A stretch of DNA of 27,111 bases from a virus, in the IMG/VR virus record IMGVR_UViG_3300046010_011944, positions 1 through 27,111 of that record; one strand, written 5' to 3'. Below are positions 5,229 to 13,956 of the stretch, piece after piece. The first letter of the stretch is position 1, and every line of letters begins with the position of its first letter. The notes beneath the pieces are model-generated. The model saw only the letters and a program-made list of their open reading frames with translations. It did no database searches and was not told the origin of the DNA. The position numbers and the translations under genes are program-made.

Positions 5229-6919
5229 TTTGACGCCTTAAGCATATCTACCTCTGCTTTCAGCTCCTGCACCGCTTTAACAAGCACGGCCAGCAGATTC
5301 TGATCTACCAACTTGAGCTTATTCTCGTCTTCTGCGTCAACGATTACCGGGGAATCCCCCTCAAGAGCAAGAATGTCTTGTGCTAAGAATCCGTATCTTG
5401 TATTTCCATTTGCCTCATCTGAATCACGGTTGAGTTTATATTTGTAGCTCACTGGCTTGAGCTGACTCACAAAATTTAATCCATGGGGGACTTCGCCAAT
5501 CTCGGTCTTATCCCTTGCGTCTGATACAACCGTCCAGGCAACCTGCACATAGGCATTGGTAATCGCCGTGTGGCCCATGACAAGACGATTATTTTCCGTT
5601 GTTGGATCAAACACTGGAACATACGCATCCGCAGAACTGTGGAATCCAATACCAATATTGCCTTTACCAGTCGTATTGTTTTTAAGTGCGGCGATTCCAA
5701 GCGCCACATTATCTATGCCTGTCGTGTTGCCGAATAAGGCACGATAACCAACTGCGGTATTTTGGTATCCCGAGGTATTGTTGTAAAGCGACTGAAATCC
5801 TAATGCTGCATTGTTTATTCCTGACAAGTTATAGTACATCGACTGAGCGCCGACGCTTGCGTTCTGGTATCCGGTTTCATTGGTATAAAGCGATTGGTAT
5901 CCTGCCGCTGTATTGTTGTAACCGGAAATGTTGTTGTAAGCTGACAGCGCGCCAAGCACGGCGTTCCGGTATCCTGTCGTGTTATCATAAAGGGCAGTCC
6001 TCCCGCATGCGGCATTTTCATACCCAGTGGTATTGCTATAAATTGCACCGAGTCCTATTGCGGTATTTTCGCTACCAGTCAAACTGCTGTAAAGCGCATC
6101 GTTTCCAATAGCTACATTATTCCCACCAGTTGTATTAGAAAAAAGCGCAGCATATCCGACCGACACGTTGGCATTTCCTGAGGTGTTTGAGTACCCTGCT
6201 TGAAACCCAAGAGCGGCGTTATACTGCCCTGTTAAATTTCCCCAAAGAGCTTTGTATCCAACGGCTAAATTGTCTTCCCCTGTGGTATTGGAGAACATGG
6301 ATTGATAACCGAACGCTTGGTTATTAAACCCGGAAATATTTTGGTATAGCGCACGATACCCAATTGCGCACAAATTTTCACCAATCGTGTTGGCTTTAGC
6401 GGACTCATATCCGACCGCAGTATTGTTAGTCGCTGTTGTGTTTGAATAAAGCGAGTCTCGGCCAACTGCGGTATTGTTATATCCAGATATGTCATTTGAC
6501 ACAAGCGCATTCTTGCCTAGAGCTGTGTTCTCAACTCTATTACCAGTACCCCGCCCAATAGTTACCCCATTTACAACAATGTCGTTATCGCCACCAGATG
6601 TGAAGCTGAAAGGAATTCTCTGCGTGCATGTTAGCGACGAATACACAAGGCGTCCGTGTTTATCCTTTAATAAAATGGAGTAATCATCTACGGCGGCAAA
6701 AATACGAACAGGCGAACCGCTTACGACAGGGTATCCTCCACTTGTACGAACAGGCTGTGCTATCGGCACAGCAAGCCCAACATCGGAATAAACGGTTATA
6801 GGATTAGTTTCTGGATTTAGGCCGGCGGTGCCAACATAAATATATCCATCATCCACCTGATTCCCGTCAATATCAGTAAAAATCGGGAAGGGTACACTAA
6901 GTGAAACAATCGAACTCAT
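5225..6919 (-). CDS. Tail fibre/spike: P22-like head-binding domain, 17-residue repeats, S74 chaperone
   Basis: 564 residues with three parts. Residues 8-95 (PFPIFTDIDGNQVDDGYIYV, ITVYSDVGLAVPIAQPVRTS) resemble the P22 tailspike head-binding domain, which attaches the spike to the tail hub. Residues about 130-425 contain about 17 copies of a 17-residue repeat of the type NTAVGYxALYxNTTGYx, as in YadA-head-like or shaft beta structures. Residues about 460-564 form an intramolecular chaperone of the peptidase S74 family, with the VVSDARDK site (Ser466, Lys471) where self-cleavage would release the chaperone after trimerisation, and a C-terminal coiled coil (VKAVQELKAEVDMLKASK). No endoglycosidase beta-helix is seen. 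The DNA is visibly richer in A+T than its neighbours, suggesting the receptor-binding part was exchanged. Confidence 0.92.
   Translation of the reverse strand: MSSIVSLSVPFPIFTDIDGNQVDDGYIYVGTAGLNPETNPITVYSDVGLAVPIAQPVRTSGGYPVVSGSPVRIFAAVDDYSILLKDKHGRLVYSSLTCTQRIPFSFTSGGDNDIVVNGVTIGRGTGNRVENTALGKNALVSNDISGYNNTAVGRDSLYSNTTATNNTAVGYESAKANTIGENLCAIGYRALYQNISGFNNQAFGYQSMFSNTTGEDNLAVGYKALWGNLTGQYNAALGFQAGYSNTSGNANVSVGYAALFSNTTGGNNVAIGNDALYSSLTGSENTAIGLGAIYSNTTGYENAACGRTALYDNTTGYRNAVLGALSAYNNISGYNNTAAGYQSLYTNETGYQNASVGAQSMYYNLSGINNAALGFQSLYNNTSGYQNTAVGYRALFGNTTGIDNVALGIAALKNNTTGKGNIGIGFHSSADAYVPVFDPTTENNRLVMGHTAITNAYVQVAWTVVSDARDKTEIGEVPHGLNFVSQLKPVSYKYKLNRDSDEANGNTRYGFLAQDILALEGDSPVIVDAEDENKLKLVDQNLLAVLVKAVQELKAEVDMLKASK
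5645..6532 (-). repeat. About 17 degenerate 51-bp coding repeats in tail fibre
   Basis: The segment encodes consecutive 17-residue units such as NTAVGRDSLYSNTTATN, NNVAIGNDALYSSLTGS and NTAVGYRALFGNTTGID. The protein pattern is regular but the DNA copies are diverged, so this is an old repeat maintained by selection on structure. It would form the fibre shaft. Confidence 0.9.
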
Positions 6920-6929
6920 TTCATTCTCC

Positions 6930-8807
6930 CTATTCGCCTAGAGCCTTGCGAACTTTGGTTTTCAATCGGGCGTCTTTAATGCTGTTGGTGATTACTCGGA
7001 AGCTGGTCATGATTGGCGCAGGAACGCCAGCCGTTCCTGAGATAGCAACGTCCATAAGGCCAGCAAGAACGCTCGCGGTGTTGCTGGTATTAACGGCACC
7101 TGACGGCGCAGTCAGCACATCCTTGGCCACATCGTTAATGGTGCGCAGTTGCTCGGCACCTTTCTTGCCGAATACGAAGTCCAACTTGCCGTTCTTATCC
7201 AGCTGAGTGATGACGCGGTCGAGTTGAGCCGGTGACATGACGCGGCTGCCCAGCTGATCCGGCGCGACATTTTTAAGCGCCTCGTCTTTGATATGGCGCA
7301 GCGTGCCGCCCTGTAATTCCTTCCAAGCCTGTGCGCCATTCTCGCCTCCGGTTTGCAACAACCGGCGAACTTGACGAACCGTGTCCAGCGAAGTGGATGG
7401 ATCAATGACTGAACGACGCAGCACATCTTCCAAGGCGATGGCGCGGTCCTCAGAGCCACGCTTGAGACCAAGCAGCTGCTTCACCAACCCGATGTTCTCG
7501 TAGTTGCTGGCATAATCGCTGCGCGCTCGGCGGGCCTGCTTGTAAAGATTTCCTCCGGCGCTTTCGGTGTCACCATCCACCAGCTTTTTCATTATCGCAG
7601 CTTGGCGGATGTTGGTCGGCTCGGCGTTAGTTGCCCCGTTGATTGAGCGACGGAACAGCTCGGCAGTTTTCAAAGGCACCGGCTGTGGTACGAGATTGCC
7701 GGAGGAGTCCTCAGCCGCCACTCCCAGCTGCAACGCCTTGGCACGCACTGCTTTTAAGACATTGGCAACTTCGGCTTCTGGGGCGCTTTCAGTCAAATGC
7801 TGTACCACGTTGCCGAGTGTTACCGGCTGCTCAAGCTCGCCCGCCTTCTCGGCGTCTTTGTAAAGTGTACGAATCTTGATCTTGTCGCGTGCCGCTCGCT
7901 CGCGCAATGCCTTATCCACTGACAAACCAACGGAGCGCAGGTCAGGCGCTTCGGCACCGGTCATATCAATGAAGGCGTCCATGTTCTGTTGAAGTTGGCG
8001 GTTTTGCTGCGCGAAGCGTTCCCGCAGCGGCTCCCCAGTTTCCGGCAGCTTGGCTGTTTCGCGCTCAAAACGCTGCTGCTCAAAAGCGCGAGTCCTTTGG
8101 CCCTCAGTCAGCTTGATCGGCACTGGCAATTCTTCCGCCTTGGCTTGGCGCAGCGTGCCAATATCCACAGCGGCGGCCCCGCCACTTGCCATGGTGCCGG
8201 GTGTTGGGCGCGCTTGCTCGGCGCCCGGTATTGCCTGCTTAACGGTCTGCGCAACTTTTGCAGCAGCGGCTTGAACCGGTGCAGCTACACGTTGGGCGGT
8301 AGCAGTCACCGCCGGCCGAGCAGCACGCGTGCCGGCCGAGATGGCCCCTAGTTCAGCGGTCAGCGGTGTGACTGGTAGCACCTGGGCCAACGCCTCTCCG
8401 GCCGCCTGAGTCATTTCCTGACCTGCCTGGGTGCGTGGTGCGTAGGTCAAGGCCTGGGCACCTTTCATCGCAGACTGCTCAACGAGGTTAGCCGCCTGCT
8501 GGGTGCCAAATTGGCCAGCAAGAATCTGCTCAGCTAGACCCTTGAGGGTGCCGCCGATCATGCCTACCATGCCGCCAGTGGCGCCAGTACCTAGGGCCAA
8601 AGCTGTCTCACCAGCGCCGACGATCTTCTCACCAGCGCCGGGTTCCTGATACTGCGGCATCGTTTCACCGACCTGCGTATCAGGAATTTGGTTGACTGTG
8701 TCCTGTCGTGCCCGCATAACCACCGCGGCAAGTTTGCGTGCGGCGTCCATGTCACCGGCGGCGTCAGCGTTCTTCAGGGCTGTTTCCAGCTGCTGGAGCG
8801 TAGCCAT
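6930..8807 (-). CDS. DNA ejection protein, P22 gp16-like
   Basis: 625 residues (P22 gp16 has 609), in the gp16 position, third of three ejection genes. The N-terminus (LQQLETALKNADAAGDMDAA) is a short helical repeat common in phage ejection and tape-like proteins. Residues about 60-165 are Gly/Ala rich with membrane-active character (GAGETALALGTGATGGMVGM). The C-terminal half is helical and charged, ending in a hydrophobic Gly/Ala segment around 585-605. In P22 such proteins leave the virion with the DNA and help form a path across the envelope. The start overlaps the upstream stop (TAATG). The assignment depends on position, size and composition more than on a diagnostic motif. Confidence 0.72.
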   Translation of the reverse strand: MATLQQLETALKNADAAGDMDAARKLAAVVMRARQDTVNQIPDTQVGETMPQYQEPGAGEKIVGAGETALALGTGATGGMVGMIGGTLKGLAEQILAGQFGTQQAANLVEQSAMKGAQALTYAPRTQAGQEMTQAAGEALAQVLPVTPLTAELGAISAGTRAARPAVTATAQRVAAPVQAAAAKVAQTVKQAIPGAEQARPTPGTMASGGAAAVDIGTLRQAKAEELPVPIKLTEGQRTRAFEQQRFERETAKLPETGEPLRERFAQQNRQLQQNMDAFIDMTGAEAPDLRSVGLSVDKALRERAARDKIKIRTLYKDAEKAGELEQPVTLGNVVQHLTESAPEAEVANVLKAVRAKALQLGVAAEDSSGNLVPQPVPLKTAELFRRSINGATNAEPTNIRQAAIMKKLVDGDTESAGGNLYKQARRARSDYASNYENIGLVKQLLGLKRGSEDRAIALEDVLRRSVIDPSTSLDTVRQVRRLLQTGGENGAQAWKELQGGTLRHIKDEALKNVAPDQLGSRVMSPAQLDRVITQLDKNGKLDFVFGKKGAEQLRTINDVAKDVLTAPSGAVNTSNTASVLAGLMDVAISGTAGVPAPIMTSFRVITNSIKDARLKTKVRKALGE

Positions 8808-10075
8808 TACTGAGTCCCATACTTCTTGAGGAGCGCGTCGATCTCACCAGCTGCTGGTGCGGCCTCAGGCGTATCAGGTACCTTGTCCGGCACTCCGTAG
8901 CGCTCGGCCACGTTCTTGCGTGCCTTGAGGATCAGGCGTTGCGCTTCACGGACGTTCTCCATGAGGCGCTTCGGCGACTGCTTGAGGTTGAAGTTCTGCA
9001 ACGCAGCCTGGAGCTTCTCACCTTCAGCATTGGACAACGCGCCCATGCCCTTGATGTTCGGGATCTGGGCCAAAAAGGCTTGGCTGCCCAAGGTATCCAC
9101 CAGCGCCTCGAAGTCGGAAGTATCTTCGGTCAACGTCGGCATGCGAGCCGAGATGGGGCCGGCGGCTGACTCAACCACGCCAATCGGGGTCTTCAGGATG
9201 CGATCTGCGGTGTTGAGCATGTTGTCCATGTTGCCACGCGCCGATTCCACATCAGCCACCTTGGTGCGTACCGCCTCGTCACGCTTCTGCTTCATCTCCT
9301 CGAGCTTTAGACCAAGCTCCTGCTTCTTGAGCGTGTTGCCCTCACGGGAGACGACGGCGTTCAACGCAGCGATGCGACTGTTCTCTTTGGCGATCTTGAT
9401 GTCCTCTTGAATCTTGGTGATGTCCCAGCCCTTTTTCTGCAAGTCCACCGCAGCATTCGACTCGGCAAACTTAGCGTCGACGGCGGCCTTCTGAGCCTTG
9501 GCCTGTGCCTCAGTCAACTCAAACGGGGCCTTAGCGGCTGCGCGCTGCTCAGTTTGCAACTTAGTGAAGGTCTCAGTGAACTTATCCGGCCCCATAGCAT
9601 GCGCGAGGAACAAACCGGTTGAGGTCTTGGCTGTCTCGGGGTGCAACTTGACCAACTCAGCGATCGTCTCCGCGGTTTTAGCCTCTTGTTCCTGGCCGGA
9701 GTTGCGCATGGCAGCAGCCTGCTCAGTGAGCAGTTGCTGGGCAACCTCAGGCTTGCCCGACTGCAGAGCCGCGTAAACCTGGGTGGCTTGGCCAAGGCGC
9801 GACTGCTGCTGCTCAGTATTGAGCACGTCATAGGTGCGCTTGAACTGCTCACTGAGCTGCGGATACTTGACCATCATCGAGGCCAGGGCCGAGGGTGATG
9901 GGTTGCTTGCCACGCGACCCAGATCAACTTGCAGCTGAGCCTGCTGCTCGGCAGCGCGCTGTTTCTCGGCCACCTGGGCTTGCACGTTGGCGATCCCGAG
10001 CGCGCTTTGTACCCCACTCATGACGTTCTGAGTGGGATCCGGCAGGTTGAGCATGTAATTGTAGGGAGCTGGCAT
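8807..10075 (-). CDS. DNA ejection protein, P22 gp20-like
   Basis: 422 residues (P22 gp20 has 471), between gp7-like and gp16-like genes. It is almost wholly alpha-helical and Gln/Ala/Lys rich. The N-terminus NYMLNLPDPTQNVMSGVQSA with the following QVAEKQRAAEQQAQ is typical of this phage ejection family, and a long coiled-coil region runs from about residue 185 to 275. A more globular C-terminal domain (LGSQAFLAQIPNIKGMGALS) ends in DALLKKYG. It is expected inside the capsid and injected with the genome. The start lies 2 nt after the gp7-like stop. Confidence 0.78.
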   Translation of the reverse strand: MPAPYNYMLNLPDPTQNVMSGVQSALGIANVQAQVAEKQRAAEQQAQLQVDLGRVASNPSPSALASMMVKYPQLSEQFKRTYDVLNTEQQQSRLGQATQVYAALQSGKPEVAQQLLTEQAAAMRNSGQEQEAKTAETIAELVKLHPETAKTSTGLFLAHAMGPDKFTETFTKLQTEQRAAAKAPFELTEAQAKAQKAAVDAKFAESNAAVDLQKKGWDITKIQEDIKIAKENSRIAALNAVVSREGNTLKKQELGLKLEEMKQKRDEAVRTKVADVESARGNMDNMLNTADRILKTPIGVVESAAGPISARMPTLTEDTSDFEALVDTLGSQAFLAQIPNIKGMGALSNAEGEKLQAALQNFNLKQSPKRLMENVREAQRLILKARKNVAERYGVPDKVPDTPEAAPAAGEIDALLKKYGTQ

Positions 10076-10077
10076 GA

Positions 10078-10722
10078 TCAGAATACCTTCAGAGCTTTAA
10101 GGGTGGCAACGTTGCCAATTGACTGGCCAACATTACCCCAGGCCTGCGCTTGAGCTTGACCAGACGCCAGAGCTGAGCCGGCTTGCGCCGCGCCCTGTTG
10201 ACCAAGCAGCGTTGCGATGTCGGAGCCGGTCTGTTGAGCCGCAGCAGCTTGACCAGCGGCGGACGCCTGACCGAGACCAGACAGCGCGCCGAGCTTGCCG
10301 TACTGGGACTCGATCAGTTGGCTGAGCAACTGCGGGCGGAACTGGGCGAGTGCGGCCTGCAGGTTGCCGCCACGGAGGCCGCCGGTGGCTGAGGCATTTT
10401 GAAGCAGCGCATTCTCGCCCTGCTGCTGTAGCATCTGAAACTGCGGCGACTGCTGCAAGGCGGTGATGGCTTTCTGCTGCTCCGCCGCTCCACCGAGACC
10501 AATTAGATTTTGCTGCGCACCAATTGCGCTGGTGCCAGCACCGACATACGGTTCCAACAACTTGCGCACGGCATCAAACTGGCGGCGCTGCTCAGCGATA
10601 CCGGCCTCACTGGCGGCGGTCTGCGCGCCAGCTGCAGTGGATGCGGCCGACTGCTGCGCATCGGAGGCCATCATGCCGCTGACGACTGATCCACCAACTA
10701 CTGCTACTGCTACCCAAGCCAT
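10078..10722 (-). CDS. DNA ejection protein, P22 gp7-like
   Basis: 214 residues (P22 gp7 has 229). The N-terminus has a hydrophobic Gly/Ala segment (WVAVAVVGGSVVSGMMAS) followed by Ala/Gln-rich helices. It carries RRQFDAVRKLLEPYVGAGTS, LIGLGGAAEQQKAI and SATGGLRGGNLQAALAQFRP, a pattern seen in gp7-type DNA transfer proteins. It is the first of three ejection genes, as in P22. Its start lies 13 nt inside the end of the cupin-like gene, with a GAAGGAGG ribosome-binding site there. Confidence 0.85.
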   Translation of the reverse strand: MAWVAVAVVGGSVVSGMMASDAQQSAASTAAGAQTAASEAGIAEQRRQFDAVRKLLEPYVGAGTSAIGAQQNLIGLGGAAEQQKAITALQQSPQFQMLQQQGENALLQNASATGGLRGGNLQAALAQFRPQLLSQLIESQYGKLGALSGLGQASAAGQAAAAQQTGSDIATLLGQQGAAQAGSALASGQAQAQAWGNVGQSIGNVATLKALKVF

Positions 10723-11192
10723 TTTTGATCCTCCTTCACATCAACTACGAACACCCCGTGCTTTGGTTGGTTGTTGACGTCATACAACGAGAGTTCGTCT
10801 TCCTCCATCAGCTCCTCTTCAAGGCACTCAGTGGAAGTCAAGTCAGTTTTGTGGATGGTGAGACATACCACGTCGCTCAGCGCATAGACCGCACGTTTTG
10901 TGCCGACGGCGGAGGGGATAACGTCACCCGGTCGCAGGATGTAGGTCTCGCCTTGGCCAACGATTTTGAGTTCACCAAGGCAGCCGACGAACAGGTGCTC
11001 AGTTTTGTGGACTTTGCTGACAATCGCGGTGCCGGCAGGAATGTGGATTCGCCGGCAGTACATGCCGCCAGCAAAGAAGTGCTCTGTATCCATCCCTGGA
11101 GCTTGAGGCAGCTGCGCCATGGCGGCTTGCAGGTCATCGATGCGCGACCGTGGCACCAAGTCAGTTTTGTGGATTTCGGCCGTAGCCAGCAC
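10710..11192 (-). CDS. Cupin-fold phage protein, GTG start
   Basis: 160 residues. The middle part, GGMYCRRIHIPAGTAIVSKV followed by HKTEHLFVGCLGELKIVGQG and YILRPGDVI, is a cupin-like beta-barrel with the PG...H.E motif order and a possible metal site (His62, His66). The GTG start at 11192 follows a CTAGGAG site with 7-nt spacing. The motif HKT(D/E) recurs three times (residues 8, 62 and 114). The gene sits in the tail region before gp7, where P22 has gp14, but the two are not obviously related. It may be a structural accessory or an assembly factor. Confidence 0.75.
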   Translation of the reverse strand: MLATAEIHKTDLVPRSRIDDLQAAMAQLPQAPGMDTEHFFAGGMYCRRIHIPAGTAIVSKVHKTEHLFVGCLGELKIVGQGETYILRPGDVIPSAVGTKRAVYALSDVVCLTIHKTDLTSTECLEEELMEEDELSLYDVNNQPKHGVFVVDVKEDQKWLG

Positions 11193-11288
11193 GCTCGCTC
11201 TCCTAGAGTAGGGACTTATGAGCTGCTGGCGGCTCGATCGGCTCAGCTGTGGTGCATCCTACCGTGGAACCAGAGAAAAGTACACAGG

Positions 11289-11624
11289 TCATGTGATTTC
11301 TCGGCCGGAGGCGCTGATGGTCAACGAGGTGGCGGCACCAGCCAGGGTGGAGATGAACCCGCCTGGTTCCAGGGTCTGACCCACAAGTTCTGGGCAGGTG
11401 TAGCACTCGCCGGCCGCAATTGACTTTGCACTGATAATCAAGTTCGACGCCCCGGCAGCCCCGGCACTTGCCACAAGATTGGCCGAGAAGGCGACCGCAC
11501 CGGCTGTGGTGTTGGTCGCCGTAAACTTATCGATGATTGTCTTGCAGTTAGTGGCAGTGTATTGGGTCGTCTGTGCGTTCTCGGCTTGCTTACGCGGGAT
11601 GATGTTCTTTACTGTGACGGTCAT
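11289..11624 (-). CDS. Small beta-rich phage structural protein
   Basis: 111 residues, Thr/Ala/Ser rich, predicted mostly beta (NLIISAKSIAAGECYTCPEL, ATSLTISASG). A CACTTAGGAG site precedes the ATG. The spacing and orientation place it in the tail-completion block between the 305-residue protein and the cupin-like protein. I recognise the type as a recurrent small virion-associated phage protein but cannot give a function. About 95 nt without an obvious gene separate it from the cupin-like start. Confidence 0.65.
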   Translation of the reverse strand: MTVTVKNIIPRKQAENAQTTQYTATNCKTIIDKFTATNTTAGAVAFSANLVASAGAAGASNLIISAKSIAAGECYTCPELVGQTLEPGGFISTLAGAATSLTISASGREIT

Positions 11625-11633
11625 TTTATTCTC

Positions 11634-12551
11634 CTAAGTGTAGAAATCCGGTGATTTGTTCTTCGATATAAAACCAGTGGATTGGTAGTGAATGTCGCAC
11701 ATATGCAAGAAGGGTTTAGCTCCGGCGTCCATGGTGTTTGCCGTCAGTGAAACTCGCACAAGCAAAAGACCGTCAATCTCAATATCGTCCGTGTCTTGTT
11801 GAGTTACACTGCCGCCACTTATTGTTGCTTGAACCTCGGCAATCATATGCTGGTACTGTGTTGTGCTGGCCGCTTGAGTTATAGTAACCGTCTTAGCCGT
11901 GGTGAAGGCTGCTTGGTCATGCCCTTTGGCGTAGAGCACCTCAAATGACCAAGTTACGCTTCCAGTTGTTACCCCGGCCGTATTGTGGCTCCAATGAGCA
12001 TGCAGGTACAGGTCAGTTCCAGGTGCATAGTCGTGCAGAATGTGAAACTCGATAAAGACTTGGTCATTTATGTCAAATCTGTATGCAAGCAAACCACCGT
12101 TATAGGTAACGTAGTTAGGGTCCGTTGCTGCAACACCGCGCACCATTATAGACCCGAGGAAGTCGTTCCAACCATATGTCGGATTGACTTTATCGACCAG
12201 CAACCCGACTCCTGAGCCTGCTGGCAGAATCAAATTGCCATTTACTGTCAGGGTTGAATCAATCAATTGCTGAGAAGGCTGTGACGGCAGCAAGTTTTCA
12301 AATATCTCCCCTTCAACAAGCATTGGAGCCAAGGCCAGCAACTCAAGCGCGTCGGCGATACGTTGCAATGTGTCCAAGGCCTGCTGAGCGCGACTGCCGG
12401 CGTTCTCAGCAGCAATGTTTACCTCATTGACAAAATCAGGCGCTACAGCATCAACAGTCGAGAACAATAACTCAAATTGTTTGATTGACTGGTGGTCTTT
12501 TAGAAAAGTCGCCAGTTGGTCACGAGTCAGGTTTAGGCGTCCGTTGGCCAT
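11634..12551 (-). CDS. Probable tail structural protein in the needle-gene position
   Basis: 305 residues. The N-terminal 75 residues are helical and charged (LNLTRDQLATFLKDHQSIKQ, then a coiled-coil-like SRAQQALDTLQRIADALELL). The C-terminal 190 residues are beta-rich with a distinctive DLYLHAHWSHNT patch and a final CDIHYQSTGF strand. The start is 2 nt after the gp10-like stop. In P22 the tail needle gene (26) follows gene 10, so this protein occupies the needle slot, with helix first and beta domain last as in needle and knob proteins. I do not see direct sequence evidence that it is the needle. Confidence 0.65.
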   Translation of the reverse strand: MANGRLNLTRDQLATFLKDHQSIKQFELLFSTVDAVAPDFVNEVNIAAENAGSRAQQALDTLQRIADALELLALAPMLVEGEIFENLLPSQPSQQLIDSTLTVNGNLILPAGSGVGLLVDKVNPTYGWNDFLGSIMVRGVAATDPNYVTYNGGLLAYRFDINDQVFIEFHILHDYAPGTDLYLHAHWSHNTAGVTTGSVTWSFEVLYAKGHDQAAFTTAKTVTITQAASTTQYQHMIAEVQATISGGSVTQQDTDDIEIDGLLLVRVSLTANTMDAGAKPFLHMCDIHYQSTGFISKNKSPDFYT

Positions 12552-12553
12552 GA

Positions 12554-13954
12554 TTACACCGCCAGCGCTTCAAGGCGCGCTTCAAGGCGTGCGATTGAGA
12601 TGAATGACTGGCTGTCGCCGCGGAACCGCTGCATGCGCCAGTTGCGCATAGCACCCTGCTGCAACCAGGTGATGCGCTTGGTACGATCGCCTGACTTGCC
12701 GACTTTAACGAACTTGTCTTGGCTCCAGGTCTCGCCGTCAACTGAATAAGACGTGCTGATCTGTGGGTCCAGGCCGAATGCGACGCGACCGGTTAAGCAC
12801 ACCAGTTCCAGCTCATGGAAGATGGCGCCACGGCCCTCGTTATACACGATCAACGTGCCGAACTCCCAGCGGACAATCTCACCATAGTGGGACGAGATAG
12901 CATCTGTGAGATAACCTACGCTGGTGCTTGACGGGTCACCGATCAACCATTGATTATAGCACCAGACCAAATCCTTGGCTCGATACGCCGAGAAACCTTG
13001 AATGGCGCTGGTCAGATGGAACCATACCGGCTCGCCCAATACTTGAGACGCGGCGGCATCATAGACAAGCGTCTGGTCAGGCAACCGCACCCACAAATGC
13101 TGGTGCGCTTTATCGTTGCGCGTCTCAAAGATGACGCCAGCAAGTTCGCTCTCCGAATAACCGGTGAGTATTTCATCTATTTCCCTTGTGGTGATCTTTA
13201 CCGCCGTGGCGTTGGAGGCTAAATAAATGCTCGGCGACTCGTTGCGCCCGCTACCAAGGAACGCAATAGTATCAACAAAGACGCAAGAACAAAATGTGCC
13301 AATCGCGCCTTTTTGAATCTGTGCGCCTTCGATACGTTGGAACGGGAACAGATCGCCGCCAACGTTGTCGAATACCTCAATTGTATTCCTGTTTATGGCA
13401 TAAACCTCGTTGCGCAACTTTAGCACAGCATTGATCGGGTCAGGATCGGCTTCAGAGCTGCCGTATTTCAACGGGTTGACTTGTGTCGGATCGTTTAGCT
13501 CCGTCACTATAAGGAACTCGCCATCTGTAGTCAAAAAATAACCATCGACCCAGCAAAAGTCTATAACGTTGCCAAGGTCGGGGTCGGTCACTTGTGTTAA
13601 TACTGCGCCATTCCAATAGAACAAGTTACCGCCTGAAGCAATGGCCAAGCGATCGAAGGAGTAGTCAAAAACGACTTGCCCTGTACCGCCAACGTCGCCG
13701 AGCGTTGTAACTGTGCCATCGGGTGCTACAGTCACCAATTTTGAACCCATTACACGGTAACACATGCCATTCCAACTAATCCCGCCACGTGTGGTACCTG
13801 GACCAGTGCCATTGGCAATCAGGCCATCAGCGGGGCGCAAATACCCTTTGCTGATACCTTGCTCTTTTGGCACTGGCACCAGGTTGACAGGGTAGGAAGT
13901 CCGAAAGTCGGCCACCCCGTCAGTGAAGATGCCGTTGAGTACAGGGATTTGCAC
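12554..13954 (-). CDS. Packaged DNA stabilisation protein, P22 gp10-like tail hub
   Basis: 466 residues (P22 gp10 has 472). The N-terminus IPVLNGIFTDGVADFRTSYP and the following VNLVPVPKEQGISKGYLRPA are characteristic of the phage stabilisation protein family, as are RGGISWNGMCYRVMGSKLV and the beta-propeller-like repeats that follow. The protein joins the gp4-like ring to the needle and spikes and keeps DNA inside the head. The start codon is GTG (13952-13954), 2 nt after the upstream stop, with AAGGG nearby. Confidence 0.93.
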   Translation of the reverse strand: MQIPVLNGIFTDGVADFRTSYPVNLVPVPKEQGISKGYLRPADGLIANGTGPGTTRGGISWNGMCYRVMGSKLVTVAPDGTVTTLGDVGGTGQVVFDYSFDRLAIASGGNLFYWNGAVLTQVTDPDLGNVIDFCWVDGYFLTTDGEFLIVTELNDPTQVNPLKYGSSEADPDPINAVLKLRNEVYAINRNTIEVFDNVGGDLFPFQRIEGAQIQKGAIGTFCSCVFVDTIAFLGSGRNESPSIYLASNATAVKITTREIDEILTGYSESELAGVIFETRNDKAHQHLWVRLPDQTLVYDAAASQVLGEPVWFHLTSAIQGFSAYRAKDLVWCYNQWLIGDPSSTSVGYLTDAISSHYGEIVRWEFGTLIVYNEGRGAIFHELELVCLTGRVAFGLDPQISTSYSVDGETWSQDKFVKVGKSGDRTKRITWLQQGAMRNWRMQRFRGDSQSFISIARLEARLEALAV

Positions 13955-13956
13955 GA

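Noticed and set aside
5645-6532. Regular repeats considered as a CRISPR array
   Set aside because: Units are 51 bp, all coding in frame, diverged and contiguous; there are no constant repeats with unique spacers.
11193-11288. Weak leftward promoter-like TGTACT-17-TAGGAT before the cupin-like gene
   Set aside because: Only three -35 and four -10 bases match; not enough to call a promoter in a compact late operon.
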